From the NCBI GenBank assembly GCA_021464245.1, contig JADCRB010000038.1, positions 621,461 to 685,460 on the forward strand: DNA of 64,000 nucleotides, written 5' to 3'. This document shows, one piece after another, positions 45,852 to 59,230 of the stretch (the first letter of the stretch is position 1; each line of letters opens with the position of its first letter). A program made the position numbers and the translations under genes. Source of the DNA: Carallia brachiata (taxonomy: Eukaryota; Streptophyta; Magnoliopsida; Malpighiales; Rhizophoraceae). The notes under the pieces are model-generated. The model was not told the origin of the DNA. It saw nothing but the letters and a program-made list of their open reading frames with translations, and did not search any database.

Positions 45852-46947
45852 GTCTCTCAGATCTCTGATTCAAGCTCAAAAACCTTTGATTTCAACAGGG
45901 TCCTTGAATTCCCATATAAGTTTTGCTCAAAACCCGGTCAATATTGCCAAAGCAGCGGCATCTGAATCTGAATCAACCCCAGAAGGAGAGGCTGGTGATG
46001 GTTCGAGGACTAAGGATAAAAGTCTCCAACTTGCGCTGTTGTTTGGTCTCTGGTACTTCCATAACATTGTCTTCAATATCTATAACAAGAAAGCATTGAA
46101 TGTGTTTCCATTTCCATGGTTTCTTGCATCTTTTCAACTCTTCGTTGGATCCATTTGGATGTTCATTTTGTGGTCACTGAAGCTTCAACCGTGTCCGAAG
46201 ATATCTAAGCCATTCATTTTTGCTCTTCTCGGACCTGCATTTTTTCATACCGTAGGCCACATATCAGCCTGTGTTTCATTCTCTAAGGTGGCTGTTTCAT
46301 TCACTCATGTCATCAAATCGTCAGAACCCGTTTTCTCTGTTATTTTCTCCTCATTCCTTGGCGACACTTACCCTTTAAAAGTATGGCTCTCTATCATCCC
46401 CATTGTGCTTGGTTGTTCCCTTGCTGCCATCACTGAAGTGTCTTTCAATTTCCAAGGCTTGTGGGGTGCTTTGATTAGCAATGTCGGATTTGTGTTCAGA
46501 AACATCTACTCAAAAAGGAGTTTGCAGAACTTCAAGGAAGTGAATGGACTTAACTTGTATGGTTGGATTAGTATAATCTCATTGATTTACTTGTTTCCTG
46601 TTGCGGTGGTTGTTGAGGGTGGCCAATGGATTCAGGGGTATCATAAGGCCATTGAAGCTGTTGGAAAGTCATCAACTTTTTACATATGGGTTTTGCTATC
46701 TGGTATTTTTTATCATCTCTACAACCAATCATCATATCAGGCACTTGATGATATTAGTCCCTTAACCTTCTCAGTTGGCAACACAATGAAGAGAGTGGTG
46801 GTCATTGTGTCCACTGTCTTGGTATTTAGAAATCCAGTTAGGCCTTTGAATGCACTTGGATCAGCCATTGCAATACTCGGAACTTTCTTGTACTCTCAAG
46901 TGAGTGCTAAGAAACCAAAGAAAATTGAAGGTGAAAAGACAAGTTAG
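45820..46947 (+). CDS. XPT: Xylulose-5-phosphate/phosphate translocator, plastid
   Basis: A member of the plastid phosphate-translocator (TPT/EamA-like) family. XPT exchanges pentose phosphates for inorganic phosphate across the inner plastid envelope. The frame starts at the first in-frame ATG (45820, 375 codons), although the natural start is probably 45624 in another frame. After a serine/alanine-rich leader come LFGLWYFHNIVFNIYNKKAL, SFSKVAVSFTHVIKSSEP, VGFVFRNIYSKRSLQNFKE, YNQSSYQALDDISPLTFSVG and MKRVVVIVSTVLVFRNPV, all hallmarks of the GPT/XPT branch, with 8-10 hydrophobic segments. It has no intron, as I recall for Arabidopsis XPT, and lies beside AUG7 as there. The mature transporter is intact. 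Whether it reaches the plastid depends on the 5' frameshift. Confidence 0.88.
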   Translation: MATHLDTLPDLSLRSLIQAQKPLISTGSLNSHISFAQNPVNIAKAAASESESTPEGEAGDGSRTKDKSLQLALLFGLWYFHNIVFNIYNKKALNVFPFPWFLASFQLFVGSIWMFILWSLKLQPCPKISKPFIFALLGPAFFHTVGHISACVSFSKVAVSFTHVIKSSEPVFSVIFSSFLGDTYPLKVWLSIIPIVLGCSLAAITEVSFNFQGLWGALISNVGFVFRNIYSKRSLQNFKEVNGLNLYGWISIISLIYLFPVAVVVEGGQWIQGYHKAIEAVGKSSTFYIWVLLSGIFYHLYNQSSYQALDDISPLTFSVGNTMKRVVVIVSTVLVFRNPVRPLNALGSAIAILGTFLYSQVSAKKPKKIEGEKTS

Positions 46948-49174
46948 AAAGATTTAGTTGTTTTTATCTGTCAATTTTGATAATTTTGGAATGAATACTT
47001 GGGCTTTTCTGTCTTGTTAGTGGACAATATTTTGTTACTTTCCTAACTTCTACCTTCCTACTTCTATCCTTAGTTCTACTTAATACTGCACTGAGTATCT
47101 GTTGATTTTGGTGTTGTGGTTGTCACCAATTGTTTGTATGTTTCTCTCTATATTCTGTTTCATCAACTAATCAAGTTTATTGCCCGCAAAATAAAGCTTT
47201 CGGCCTTTTTCACTTGCTCATTTCTCAGAATAAAGCTTGTTCTTGCTCATTTGTGGTGTAAGGGCTGAGGCAAGAAGGCTTTAATTTTTGTTGTAGCAAC
47301 AAGTTATTAATGGACAAGGCTAAGAAATCATCATCACTGCAGCCCTCAAGTCCACTTGTAATTTCTCGACTATGGACCAGTTTCCACTTTACTTGATGAG
47401 AGAGCCTTTCCTTGATCTTGATGCTATATTGAAGTTGGTATGATGTCTCGGCATTATCCACAAATGGCAAAATGGCATACCCTAAAATAGTCTTGAAACT
47501 GAGAAAGAATTTGGAATCAGAAAGTGTCTCTTGTTGCTGATGCTAGTTTCAAGAAGTAGCTTTTCTGTTTCTTACATAATTAGGATTTAGGATGGGGGCA
47601 TTGCTTTTCTGCTGAATTTGCCAGATTTTGAAAGGCTTGGTTTGTTGTACAGAAATGAAATATGACTGAAGGAAACAAAGCATCTATGAGTACTAGAGCT
47701 GAATTTACCGTTTGGAAACCTTCTGAACCATTTAGTTTGATCTCAGAAATGCTCTGAGAATAAAGAGTGCTTTTAGCATGAGATATTCTTGCATAATGTC
47801 GGTATCAGTCTACTTCAGCTGTTAGGAGGGGTATGTCTCAAATCTGTTAAAAGTACTGTGGATTTTGAGCATATTTAGCAAATTTAATTGATGGGGAAAT
47901 CAAGCAAACTGGAAATCCCTTGTAATTTACAGATAGGCAAGAAACCTGGCTATTTGTTGCACACTAGTCTGTCAGTCCAATAAAACTGACTTAGGCTTTC
48001 GGATTCTCTGCAGTTTTCCTTTTAGAATTCAGTTCTTGGTAGTATAAGCAGTCTCTTCCTGGCTGTAGCTTGATTGCAATAGCATATTTAATTCATTTGC
48101 TTCACTTTTCTGAGTAACGTGAACTTCCTCCCACCATAATAGCGGGCCTGTTTTGATTTTTGCATCATTATCCAATTGGTCATTTGTGTTCTTACGATAA
48201 TGAAAAATAAGCACTTAGTATTGCATTCGTGTTTCTGTTGGCTTCATGCCTGCATAGAATATTTGCAATGATGCGCTGATGGAAAAAGGAAGGCTTGCAT
48301 GAATTTGAATCACATTTATTGACCGTGAATTGTGCTGTTAAAAGCTCCCTCACCTGTTTGGCGAGATAGTAAATTTATATTGTAGTGAATGCACAGTTGT
48401 CTATTCTTTGGATCCCAGAAGAACTGAATTGGTAATGATGCATCATAACATACCATGTTCTTTTCTTCTCCAAATTGCATTGAATGTACTGTTGAAACTG
48501 ATTTATAGAAAGGTTTGCTCGGTTGATCTTGGTCTGGCACATTGGTCAAGCTGAGTCAGACGCATTTTGCATTCCTATGCATTGTGTTTATTATCACTCA
48601 GTCGTTGAAGGTTGTTGTTTGATCCTCGATTATAAATTGTATCAGAAGTTGCAACTACTTTCGTTATTCTTCCGCAGACGAAGTGGATTCGGTACAACTT
48701 CATAAGAGGACTTTCTTTGAATTGCTATGTTTGAGGCAGTTTTTTTTTTTTTTTTGTTCCTTTATCTCAAGTTGATATAATCTGTATATGGTTCAGAATG
48801 GAGAGGATTCATATATCTTGATGCCAACTTGTTGAAGTTTGGCTTGACTGGCTTTTAGCATAATAAGAAGCAAGGAAGCAATTTTTTTTTTTTTTTAAAC
48901 CCTATTCTTGCAATTGTGACTTGCAAAGTTATCTAACCCCCCAAAAACAGAAAAAAAAAAAAAAAAATCAGGAACAAAGAATGAACTTGTAAAGTAGTGT
49001 CAACAAATTTCAAAAAGAAAAAGTGGAATCAATAAAAGAACAAAACTATCCATTAAGAATGCAACATTGATAATAGAGAATTCACATAGCTATTAACATA
49101 GTGCATATTGAATACACATACAGAATTACATAAGAACATGGCCACACGCATCAATGCTGGAGGAATCGAACATT
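46948..49174. other. XPT 3' region and intergenic DNA
   Basis: AATAAA at 47189-47194 (about 240 nt after the stop) is a plausible polyadenylation signal, with a second near 47229. Beyond that no gene is recognised. The short minus-strand frames at 47225-47470 and 48316-48549 have no known homology. Confidence 0.5.
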
Positions 49175-50071
<897 letters not shown>

Positions 50072-50141
50072 TTCAATCTAAGTTTGTGAGCTCTTGGCAC
50101 AGCTTTTACTCTTGCATTGCTTTGTCCTTGGAAGTGCAAGG

Positions 50142-50151
50142 CTTTTTATAA
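50142..50151 (-). promoter_or_regulatory. Chitinase TATA-like element
   Basis: TTATAAAAAG on the minus strand, about 70 bp before the ATG. Confidence 0.5.
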
Positions 50152-51439
50152 TAGAAAGAGGTGATTATTTTAACGAAAAAGATAAGCAGGCACGAAAATG
50201 AGAGATGAGAAAGGGACACATTGCAATTAGCCACATAATTTTTGCAACTAAACGTTCAGTATTCGCAATAAAACAATAGATGAAAAATATTTTCATTTTT
50301 TATTGTAAAAAAAGGATACAGACAATTGTAACGCATCGCTCTTCCGTCTCTCATTTTTCCTGTTTATGTAATGGTTTTTTTTTTTTTTAACAAAATGGGA
50401 CTCTTATTTTAATTCCATGGCCTGACAATTAGTTTGTCTGGAGGGTTTAGCCTGTCTGTTTATCTTTTGTCCCCCCACTCTGATGCTGCCGTACGTTGTC
50501 ACCTCTTTTGTAATGGAAAACCATTCTCTGATTTAGCTGCCCTACAGAATATTAGTGACTCAAATCTAGTGACCATAGAAAAACCTTGCATACAGCTTCT
50601 ATCTTTGTGCAGTTGACAATATTTGGTTTTTAGCTGAAGAATACCTACTGCTAATTATGTTAATATTACAAGTAATTTACATAATTGCAGTCAAAAGACT
50701 CCGCCTGTGCCCAGATGTTGTGTTCGTTGTTGTCAGTCCCAATCTCGAATATAGCAGTAGAGTTGCAGTAGATTGATGCAAATATAAAACTAACCAAATC
50801 CGTGAGACATATTCTTCCAAACATAATTGTGGTCAATAATTAAGTCCAAGCTCTCACTTGATGATTAAGAGTAAAACAAGTACATGATCAAAACTATGAT
50901 TATAATTTTGTCTTATAATAGCATAGAAAAATATTTATATTTTCTATATCAGCTCCGTTGGAAGGAACTGAGCTACTTTCATCTAGCAGCAGTCAAAATG
51001 TCGGGTCATGCCGGGCCAGAGATCATTGAAAAGGAAAAAGGACATAAGGGTTATCAGCAAAAATAAAGAGACAAGCGGATCCAATCATTCACGTGATGCC
51101 AAAACTATTCACTAAACTACTGAAAACCTGCTATGCTAGAAAAATCAACTGCTACGGCACACCTAACGAACACAAAGTATATTATTGTCGTGAGGCCTGT
51201 GTATCGATTATATTAAAAATTAAAATATCTGTCACATAAAACGTATTTTAAATATAAGACTTCGATTATTAATTGTGATGTCATGTCAAGAAAGTATTAT
51301 ATAAAAATTTAACATATTAAATGTGAAAAGTTTAAGAATGAATCATAAATAAAATACTAACAGTCATTAAAGGTATCTCTAATAAGAGACACGCTCCTCC
51401 AACATATCAGATGTTGCCTACAACTGACATTCGAAAATC
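50152..51439. other. Intergenic DNA
   Basis: No gene recognised. Short open frames only. Confidence 0.4.
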
Positions 51440-51889
51440 TAAAGAATCAGATCGGACATCGAACCGGAAACAATAGTAGGTCAAGGTTTAACCAGTTGAA
51501 CCGGTCGAACCGGTATTTAATAATATATATATGTATAAAAGTAATTTAAATAATTTATATTATATATGTAGTAATTAAATATAATTTTTTTAATTTTAAG
51601 GATTAAATTGAAAGTTTTGATAAATTTAAAACTAAATTGAAAATTTTATAAATTTATAACTCATTATAATTTAAATCTTGAGATCAAATTAAAATTTGTA
51701 AATTTTTATATTTTACTTAGAAAGGTTGGACCGGTCGATTTTAGTCAGTTTTTACTAATTTTGACCGTTTTGACCGGTCTGAATTTCATTTAATTTTCAC
51801 CTTGAACTGGATCGGACCACCGGTCGGTCATCGATTCAACTAGTCGGACCGACCGGTTCAGTCTAATTTGCACAACCATGCCCTACGTT
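51440..51889. mobile_element. hAT-like element of the AACCGG group, diverged
   Basis: It has the same architecture as 32553-33255 and 54235-54704: GAACCGG/CCGGTTC-rich arms in opposite orientation around an AT-rich centre. The right end resembles the complement of CATGGTTGTGCAAATTAGAC. I could not find the left border or a target duplication, so the coordinates are approximate. Confidence 0.5.
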
Positions 51890-54234
51890 GGGTTGGCCCC
51901 TCGCTAGCGGGCTTTAGATGCAGGGGAACAGGCTTATATACTCGATGTGCCCTCTCACACTACTAAGGATGCAAGGCCTGAGATAAGCAATCACATCGTG
52001 TAATGGAATAGTTAATCAAACTGGGCTGGTCCAATCTAGACTAAAGTAGTATTGCTTGTTAGTCAGGGAGTATTTTAGGGGCCTAAGCCTAATGGGCTCG
52101 TCCTTCTGGACCCAAAGGTCACTCTATTGACGTCCGTGTTAATATGCAATAGCAAGAATACCAGCAAAATTGCCCTCCATTGAGACCAAAAAAAAAAAGA
52201 ATACCTACTTACCAAAAAAAAAAAAAGAATACCAGCAAAATTACCACCAATCTTCATCGCCTTGATTTGGTAGTTAGAAGATTTCATTTATAATATGAGT
52301 CATGCACTATTGTGAGAGAGGTTAGTAATTTTTAGTGGGCGCTGTTAACTTACTAAACATAGTAAAATTTGCTCTTCTATAAATTTAAAGTAAAGGCTTA
52401 AACACATTTTGCAGTGCAATTAGGCACAATTTTCTCTAATTAGATTATGAGATAGCATCTCAGCTTTCCTACTTTTAGAAATTAAAAGAACAAAAAACAA
52501 AAGAATACCAGCAAAATCGGTAACACAGATATAACAACAAATCGATTGTAGAGCCTGTATTGTTGATCAGGCATGACAAGGTCTAGAATTGTGCTTACGG
52601 AGTGGGATCACGTCTTTGTTGAACAATTGTTTTTTTTTTTGGTTCACTTACCAGAGGATCCAATGGGCCATAAAGGGCCCACATTACAACTGTGTCGACT
52701 GGACCACAAAGGCCCAACATTTCCATCTGTGTGGCCTTTTTTTGACCCTGTACAGTAATAATTGCACTAGTTGGAGGCTGATTTCTCTAACCACTTAGGT
52801 CTCGGGTTTGAACTACAGACCTGATGCCTCATCCTCCTTCTCCAAATTAATTGGACTTCAGCTCCTATAAGACCAAAATATATATATCTTCCATACAGCA
52901 TACAGTTTCGAAACTAAATAATGTTACAGGTTATAATCGTATAATAAGTGAGTTTGCCTTGACGAGGACATTTAGGCATAAATATTAGAAAAATTTATTA
53001 GTTTGACTTGGTCTACCATGGATCCGACCTCCAAGATAGCATTCAATATCTGAGTTAGTTTTGGATTTCCGTAAATTATTACATAACAACATATTTAATA
53101 AATGATATAATAGACCTAATCTACCTAATAATTTCTTTAAATTTATAGTAGATATTCTTTTCTAAGATAAAATTTTTCTTCTTTCAAACAAAACTTTGGG
53201 TTGATAACATGACATCACCGTCATAGCTCTCATATGAGAATATAATAAAAATTTTAATATATTACATTGAACACTTACCACACACATTCTTAAGTTTGTT
53301 TTTGCTTTTATGACTTTTTTTGCTTTTGTGGAGTCTGCAATAATGTTGTGATAATCAGCTTCTGTAAATTGCTAAAAAGGTAAAGGTTAAGCCTAATGGT
53401 ACTTATTTGGGATGGCTATAATGACAAAATCCAAACTTTTGTCCACATTGTTTTTTCTAATTTTTTTTCTCCATAATCTAAAGCTTCTTTTGTCAGTCTC
53501 ATGCATTTGCTTCAATGTTCCTTAATCTAAAAGGTGCACTAATTCTGTCAACAATATACTGAAATTGTATCTGCAAAGGGGTTAAAGCTTTATCTTTGTT
53601 TTTCATAAATAAACTATTTCCTCCAATTAAAATCTATAACTTCTAAATCACAATCAAATAACTTTACAGCTACAACAAACTTACCCTTGACACACTAAAT
53701 ATTTTTTTTAATATAATTCACTCATATTTTTATACTACACAAATCTAATTTACTCATAATTTTATAACATATAAATTTATTTTTTATTTTAAAAATATAT
53801 TACTTATTTTATAGTATAATATCATATAAAAATTATATTTATAAAAAAAATAGTCTCCTCTAAGATCAGCATTAGATTTGGAAATCTGTCTTGCTTTCCA
53901 CTAGAACAAAGCTTATTTTTTCTTTCTAAGAGTCCGATGGACCGCTTATTGCCTCACTCCCCCCAAATAATTGAAAGTGGGAACCGGCTGCTTGGGAAGC
54001 AACCGGTTGCCACCCATGATTTTCTCTCTTTTTTTTTTTTTTAAATTATTAGAATGACTTGCAATTGGCAGGTTACAACCGGCTACTTTAAATTTTTTTC
54101 CTAAAAAACCAGAAAAGCTATAGAGACAGAGGAGGGTGGACAAAGTGGTCCTTCTTTCTCTCTCTCTATCCCCCTAGTCAGATCCAAAAACGAAAAAAAT
54201 CATGCATTATTGGTCTCAATCATGCATACCGAGG
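51890..54234. other. Intergenic DNA
   Basis: No gene recognised. The frames at 52573-52798 overlap in two phases and show no homology. Confidence 0.4.
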
Positions 54235-54704
54235 CATTGTTGTGAAAATCGGCTCGGACTGATCGGTCGGACCGGTTGAATTGGTTATCGGTCGGAGATT
54301 CAGGTCAGTTTAAGTGAATTTTGAGGGGTGAACCGGGTCGAAAAAAACTGGTCAAAACCAGTTAAGAACCGGTCAAAATCAGACCGGTCAGATCGGTTCA
54401 ATGAAATGAAAATTTTATAAATTACAATTTGATCCCAAATGCTATTTCAATTATAATTTAAGTATTAAATTTAATTAAAAAGTTTAATTTAATCATAAAT
54501 CTGATTGAAACTTTCAATTTCATCCTTAACATTAGAAAAATTAATATTTAATCACTATTTATAATTATTATTTTTTAATTACTTTTATACATATATATAT
54601 ATTATTAAATATCGATTCAAATACCGTTTCGATAGATTTTACTGGTTGGATCTTGACCCACTAATGTTTCTAGTTCAATAACCAATCTGATTCTAACAAC
54701 TTTG
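54235..54704. mobile_element. hAT-like element of the AACCGG group
   Basis: It begins CATTGTTGTGAAAATCGG and ends with the complement of CAAAGTTGTTAGAATCAG. Flanks TACCGAGG (54227-54234) and TACTGAAG (54705-54712) agree at 6 of 8 bases, and both differences are C/T or G/A transitions. Non-autonomous and non-coding. Confidence 0.7.
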
Positions 54705-55627
54705 TACTGAAGTTCCACTTTGGATGACTATTGAAAAAAAAATAAAAATATTACAATACCGAAAAAAATATGTCTGATAATTTTTACTGAATACAATAGT
54801 ACCCAAACTTTTTGCAACAGTTATTATATTTTTTTAATAAAAAATAAAAATATATGAAGATAATTTTAAATTATAAAAAATAAAAAATAATTATAAAAAT
54901 TTAAAATACTGTTATATTCAAGAAAAATTGTCAGATAAAGCCTTCTAATATATTGTAGCCCAAAAAAAATCTCCCTATAACTCCTCTTCCTTGACGGGCA
55001 AGTTCCTTGACAGCCAAGTACAGCTAAAGTCAACAAAGTCTGCTTGAAGGGCATACGAGTCCAAGTCATGGAAAGTGCACTACAAGTAGCCGCCAGTTTG
55101 TAGTACGAATAAAAGCAGTTATATATTAATAAAATAAAGATTATGGATTGAAAATTTTAACTGTTTTGTTTTTAAAATTAGTTGATTTAAGTTTAAAAAA
55201 TTTTTTTAAAAAAAAAGTAAAATCCAAGTACGCATGATTGAGACCATCATCGAAATAATTCGAAGAATTTTACTTGGTTTTGTTCGGGAGAAAAATATAA
55301 GAATTTTACCCATGATTATTAGTTTAAATAGTAAGAAATTTGACACGTAAATAAAATTTTGAATTTGAAAAATGTGAATGGATAAAACGATGCTAATAGA
55401 GTCGTCCTTAATATAAGCTAACAGTGCTTGAATCAGATTAGTTGGGGTCCAATAAAACCTTTCAAATATTAGGAGAAGAACTAAAAAAATACAAGAATTT
55501 TAACTTATTGGGAAAACGGTTAAAAAACATCAAAACAAAAGCAAAAAGACCTGTCCAAGTCACTGATTGTTCCATTGCCGATGACCTCAAATAACACAAA
55601 CAAAAAGAAATGTCCAATTCTAGTGTT
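54705..55627. other. Intergenic DNA upstream of the UGT gene
   Basis: AT-rich with no coding signal. Confidence 0.4.
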
Positions 55628-55635
55628 CTATAAAG
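55628..55635 (+). promoter_or_regulatory. UGT TATA box
   Basis: CTATAAAG, 85-92 bp before the ATG at 55720. Confidence 0.5.
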
Positions 55636-55719
55636 GTAAGTTTTGCCTCCTACTATATGCCTTGCAAACAGATTAGAAGATAAGCAAATCAAAAACAGAA
55701 AGAGAGAAAGAAAAGAAAG

Positions 55720-57490
55720 ATGGATTCATTAGAACCAAAAACTTCATCACGCCCACATGCAGTTTGCATACCATTCCCAGTCCAAGGCCACATAAAACCA
55801 ATGCTGAAGCTAGCAAAGCTTCTTCACCAAAAAGGCTTCCACATCACATTTGTCAACACAGAATACAACCACAGACGCCTCCTGAAATCAGAGGCCCCGA
55901 CTCCCTTAACGGCCTCCCAACTTTCCGGTTCGAAACCATCCCGGACGGCCTGCCTCCGTCCGATGCCGAGGTCACCCAAGAGGCGACATCTAGCTACTCC
56001 ACCAGGGAAAATTGCTTGGCTCCCTTCAGAGACCTTCTTTCCAAACTCAACAATGAATCTAATTCCCTTCCGGTCACTTGCATAGTATCCGATGGCATCA
56101 TGAGCTTCACACTCAAGGCTTCTCAGGAACTGGGAATTCCTAATGTATCGTTCTGGACTGCCAGTGCTTGTGGATTCGTGGGATACCTGCGGTGTCGCCA
56201 ACTAATTGAAAAGGGCTTTGTGCCACTTAAAGGTAACAAACATGAGCTTCAATCAATTCATTTCTTTTCTTAAATTTTTTAGAACCTTAGAGCTCAGAGA
56301 CTAAGAGTAACACAACAGATAATAAATTCCTGCCGTGCCAACTGACCAAACTTAATGAGTAATTCGATCGATCTAGCTTATACATTTGTACTAATCAATC
56401 CGTCCTTTCAATTTCTGAAAAAGAACAAAGTTACCATGTTGTACTTAGATTACAAAGTGCTGGCCTTTGTAATGTATGTACTACGAGAAATACTAGTTGG
56501 CAAAAACATTTTGGACCCTATTAAATACCATTGCTCACACACTCGTGGTTACGTGCAGATTCAAGTTACCTAACGAATGGATATCTGCAAACGATCATTG
56601 ACTGGATTCCTGGCATGGAAGGCATTTCCCTGAAAAACTTGCCGCCTATAATCAGAACTACTGACCCCAATGATTTTTGGATCCATTATGCTCTTGGAGA
56701 AGTTGAGAATGCCCCTAATGCATCTGCTGTTATATTCCACACCTTCCATGACTTGGAGCATGAGGTCTTACAGAGCCTGTCTACCGTCCTCCCTTCAGTC
56801 TACACCATTGGCCCTCTTGATCAGCTGGTTCGAGATCAGGTCCATGATCCTGCATTGGATTCTATGGGGTCCAGTTTGTGGAAAGAAGAACCAGGTTGTC
56901 TTGAGTGGCTTGATGCAAAGCCAACAGGCTCAGTTGTTTATGTGAATTTTGGCAGTGTCACGGTTATTACAGCCCAGCAGCTGGTTGAATTTGCTTGGGG
57001 CCTTGCGAATAGCAAGCAGAACTTTTTGTGGGTCATTAGGCCTGATCTTGTTGGAGGTGAGACGGCAATTGTTCCGGCAGAGTTCGTGGCAGAGACCAAA
57101 GAAAGGGGCCTGTTGGCAAGTTGGTGTGCGCAGGAACAAGTTCTAAGGCACCCTTCAATTGCAGGGTTCTTGACTCATTGTGGATGGAATTCAATGCTGG
57201 AAAGCTTCTGTAGTGGTGTGCCAATGATTTGCTGGCCTTTCCTTGGTGACCAACAGACGAACTCTTGGTTCTGTTGCAACAAGTGGGGCACAGGAATTGA
57301 AATAGACAGTGATGTGAAGAGAAGTGAGATTGAGAGCGTTGTCAATGAGATGGTGAGAGGGGAGAGAGGGAAGGCAATGAAGAAGAAAGCCATGGAATGG
57401 AAGAAATTGGCCGAGGATGCTACTGCCAGTCCTTCTGGGTCTTCTTACTTGAATTTGCACAAAATGATTGATGAGGTGCTTACGTCTTGA
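55720..57490 (+). pseudogene. UGT85-like glycosyltransferase with one frameshift
   Basis: A plant family 1 UDP-glycosyltransferase that would transfer a sugar from UDP-sugar to a small acceptor in the cytosol. Exon 1 (55720-56232) starts [20 protein letters not shown] with the probable catalytic His24 in VQGHIKPM. After LLKS, near 55889, one base is missing, and the protein continues in the next frame as [20 protein letters not shown]. Intron 56233-56558 (GT-AG) interrupts an aspartate codon. Exon 2 (56559-57490) encodes LTNGYLQTIIDWIPGM and a complete PSPG sugar-donor box (WCAQEQVL..HCGWNSMLES..GDQQ). Without the missing base it would be about 481 residues, normal for UGT85. The acceptor is unknown. 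The intron position and motifs fit the UGT85A group. Confidence 0.86.
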
Positions 57491-58429
57491 CAATATCAGA
57501 CCAAGGTGATAATGTGTACTAATTCAGACCAATTTGATAATGAGGTGCTTCAGTCTTGACAATATCATCACACTTTTGATTTTACAATTTCGAATAAAAT
57601 TAAACTGAATGTTTTGTGGTGTATCAAACAAAGTGGTGATGATGAGCTTCTACATAAACTGTAGTAAATATCTATCTATCTTTTTTTTTTTTTTTGAGCT
57701 TAAATATCTATCTATCTATATATCTATGAATTCTAAAGCATGATACTGTCAAGTGGCAGCCTTCTCTGTTGTCTTTTTAGGTTAATCACTGCTTCTGCCA
57801 TGGTGTTGTTCTACAATGCAATCCTTTGTAGAGTTAATGCATTCCAATTTGTAGACATGCCATCACTTTAAGATACAAATCGCAGGACACATCTTTGTTT
57901 GATGTGATTTTTTTTTAAGGAAATATTAAGTAGTAATATTTAAGTATTAAAAAAAATGATATAATTGTTAAATGATTGAAATTTTTTTAAAAAATAAATT
58001 AGTAGATATTATTGAATGAACTGTGTATTACTTTATTATTATATAAAGTTAAGTTACTTAATGAAATTCTTTTTTTAGTGATTTGGACATTAATTATCTG
58101 GAAGAGCACCAATAAGTAGCTCATCTTTTATTAACGAGTGATCCAAATAAACACGTAATCTATTTAATATTATTTAATTTTTTTTTCTAATTAAGTATTT
58201 AATCGTTAATATTACTGTATGTGCACGTATACTGTGACAAAAACTGCGAGAGCCTTGTGACCACGATGTCTCGATCCGGAGCAGAGGTCATTGGGAAATT
58301 GTCTTGGAGTTCGCGGTGCATGATAATGCGCCGGATTTGTGGACCTTGGGCTTGGTCAGGGCCTGGACCAAGTGGGACAAGTCCTTATCAAACAACAGAT
58401 AGAATGTTGCTTCGGTCAAAGGTAATCCC
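57491..58429. other. UGT 3' region and intergenic DNA
   Basis: A 21-bp phrase from the UGT 3' end (GAGGTGCTTACGTCTTGACA at 57473-57492) recurs at 57542-57561 with one change, a small duplication across the stop codon. Otherwise non-coding. Confidence 0.5.
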
Positions 58430-59230
58430 GGACCGGGAGGTCTCTTGCGGGACCAATCAGGGACATAGCTTGGCGGCTTTGCAGGCAATATTGGGTGGAC
58501 TACTGTGTTTGCAGCTGAACTTTGGGCAGTGTTCCTGGGCTTTCTTTTGCTTGGCAGATTTTTTTTTATATTTTGCTTGGCAGATTTTAAGCCCAAGATT
58601 TGTGCTTGAAATTGATTCTCTGTCTGCTGTTGAAGCCATCATTCAAGGGATACCGAATTCACACCCCTCATATATCGGGGATGATAGTTTGATAGTATTG
58701 TAACATATGTTCTTTAGTATAAATTTAGGTTTCAGTCTTTTCCTCGGCGTTCCCTTCAAATTAAATGGGAATTTAAGTGGGAATATAATATTAAATTTAA
58801 AACTTAATTAACACTAAAGTCAGGTTTAAAAAAGATTCGTTTCAATCTTTCAAGTTCAACAGTGTTTTGGTAGAGAGTTCTTCCTATAAAATAGGTTAAA
58901 CAAGGACGCCAATGGTATAAAAAATCTGACTCAGCCTACATATTTAATGACTGTTATACTTGCAATAAATCTTTTTTTTCAATAAAAAAAAATTCACACC
59001 CCCATTATAATTTGGTCAGTTCATGCCCGGGAGTTTCTAAGCAAAGGTTGGGAAGTGAAAAATAAATATGTTTACAGGAAAGGGAACAGAGCAGTTGATT
59101 GGTTGGTCTCTTTTGCCTTCTCGCAAGCTCCAAGACTTATTTTCTTTTCTCAACCTCCTTCGAATCTACAGCAAATTTTACTGGATGATGTTGTTGATGT
59201 TTCTTTTACTCGTCTTGTAATTTCTTAGTT
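58430..59230 (+). mobile_element. LINE fragment, RNase H domain
   Basis: A decayed 3' part of a plant L1-type LINE. Pieces in different frames read TTVFAAELWAVFLGF, then FVLEIDSLSAVEAIIQG (58600-58650 region), then VYRKGNRAVDWLVSFA and a terminal stop at 59227. These are the RNase H (RVT_3) motifs found at the end of such elements. The word GCTTGGCAGATTTT is duplicated around 58548 and 58574, and a stretch near 58720-59000 is unrelated. No reverse transcriptase remains. Confidence 0.7.

Noticed and set aside
47225..48549. Minus-strand small ORFs downstream of XPT
   Set aside because: No recognisable domain, no exon joining that makes sense, and they overlap the probable XPT 3' UTR.
55824..56201. 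125-codon minus-strand frame
   Set aside because: It is the antisense shadow of UGT exon 1.
58221..58703. 160-codon open frame as a host gene
   Set aside because: Only pieces match, and these are the RNase H motifs of LINE elements in more than one frame.
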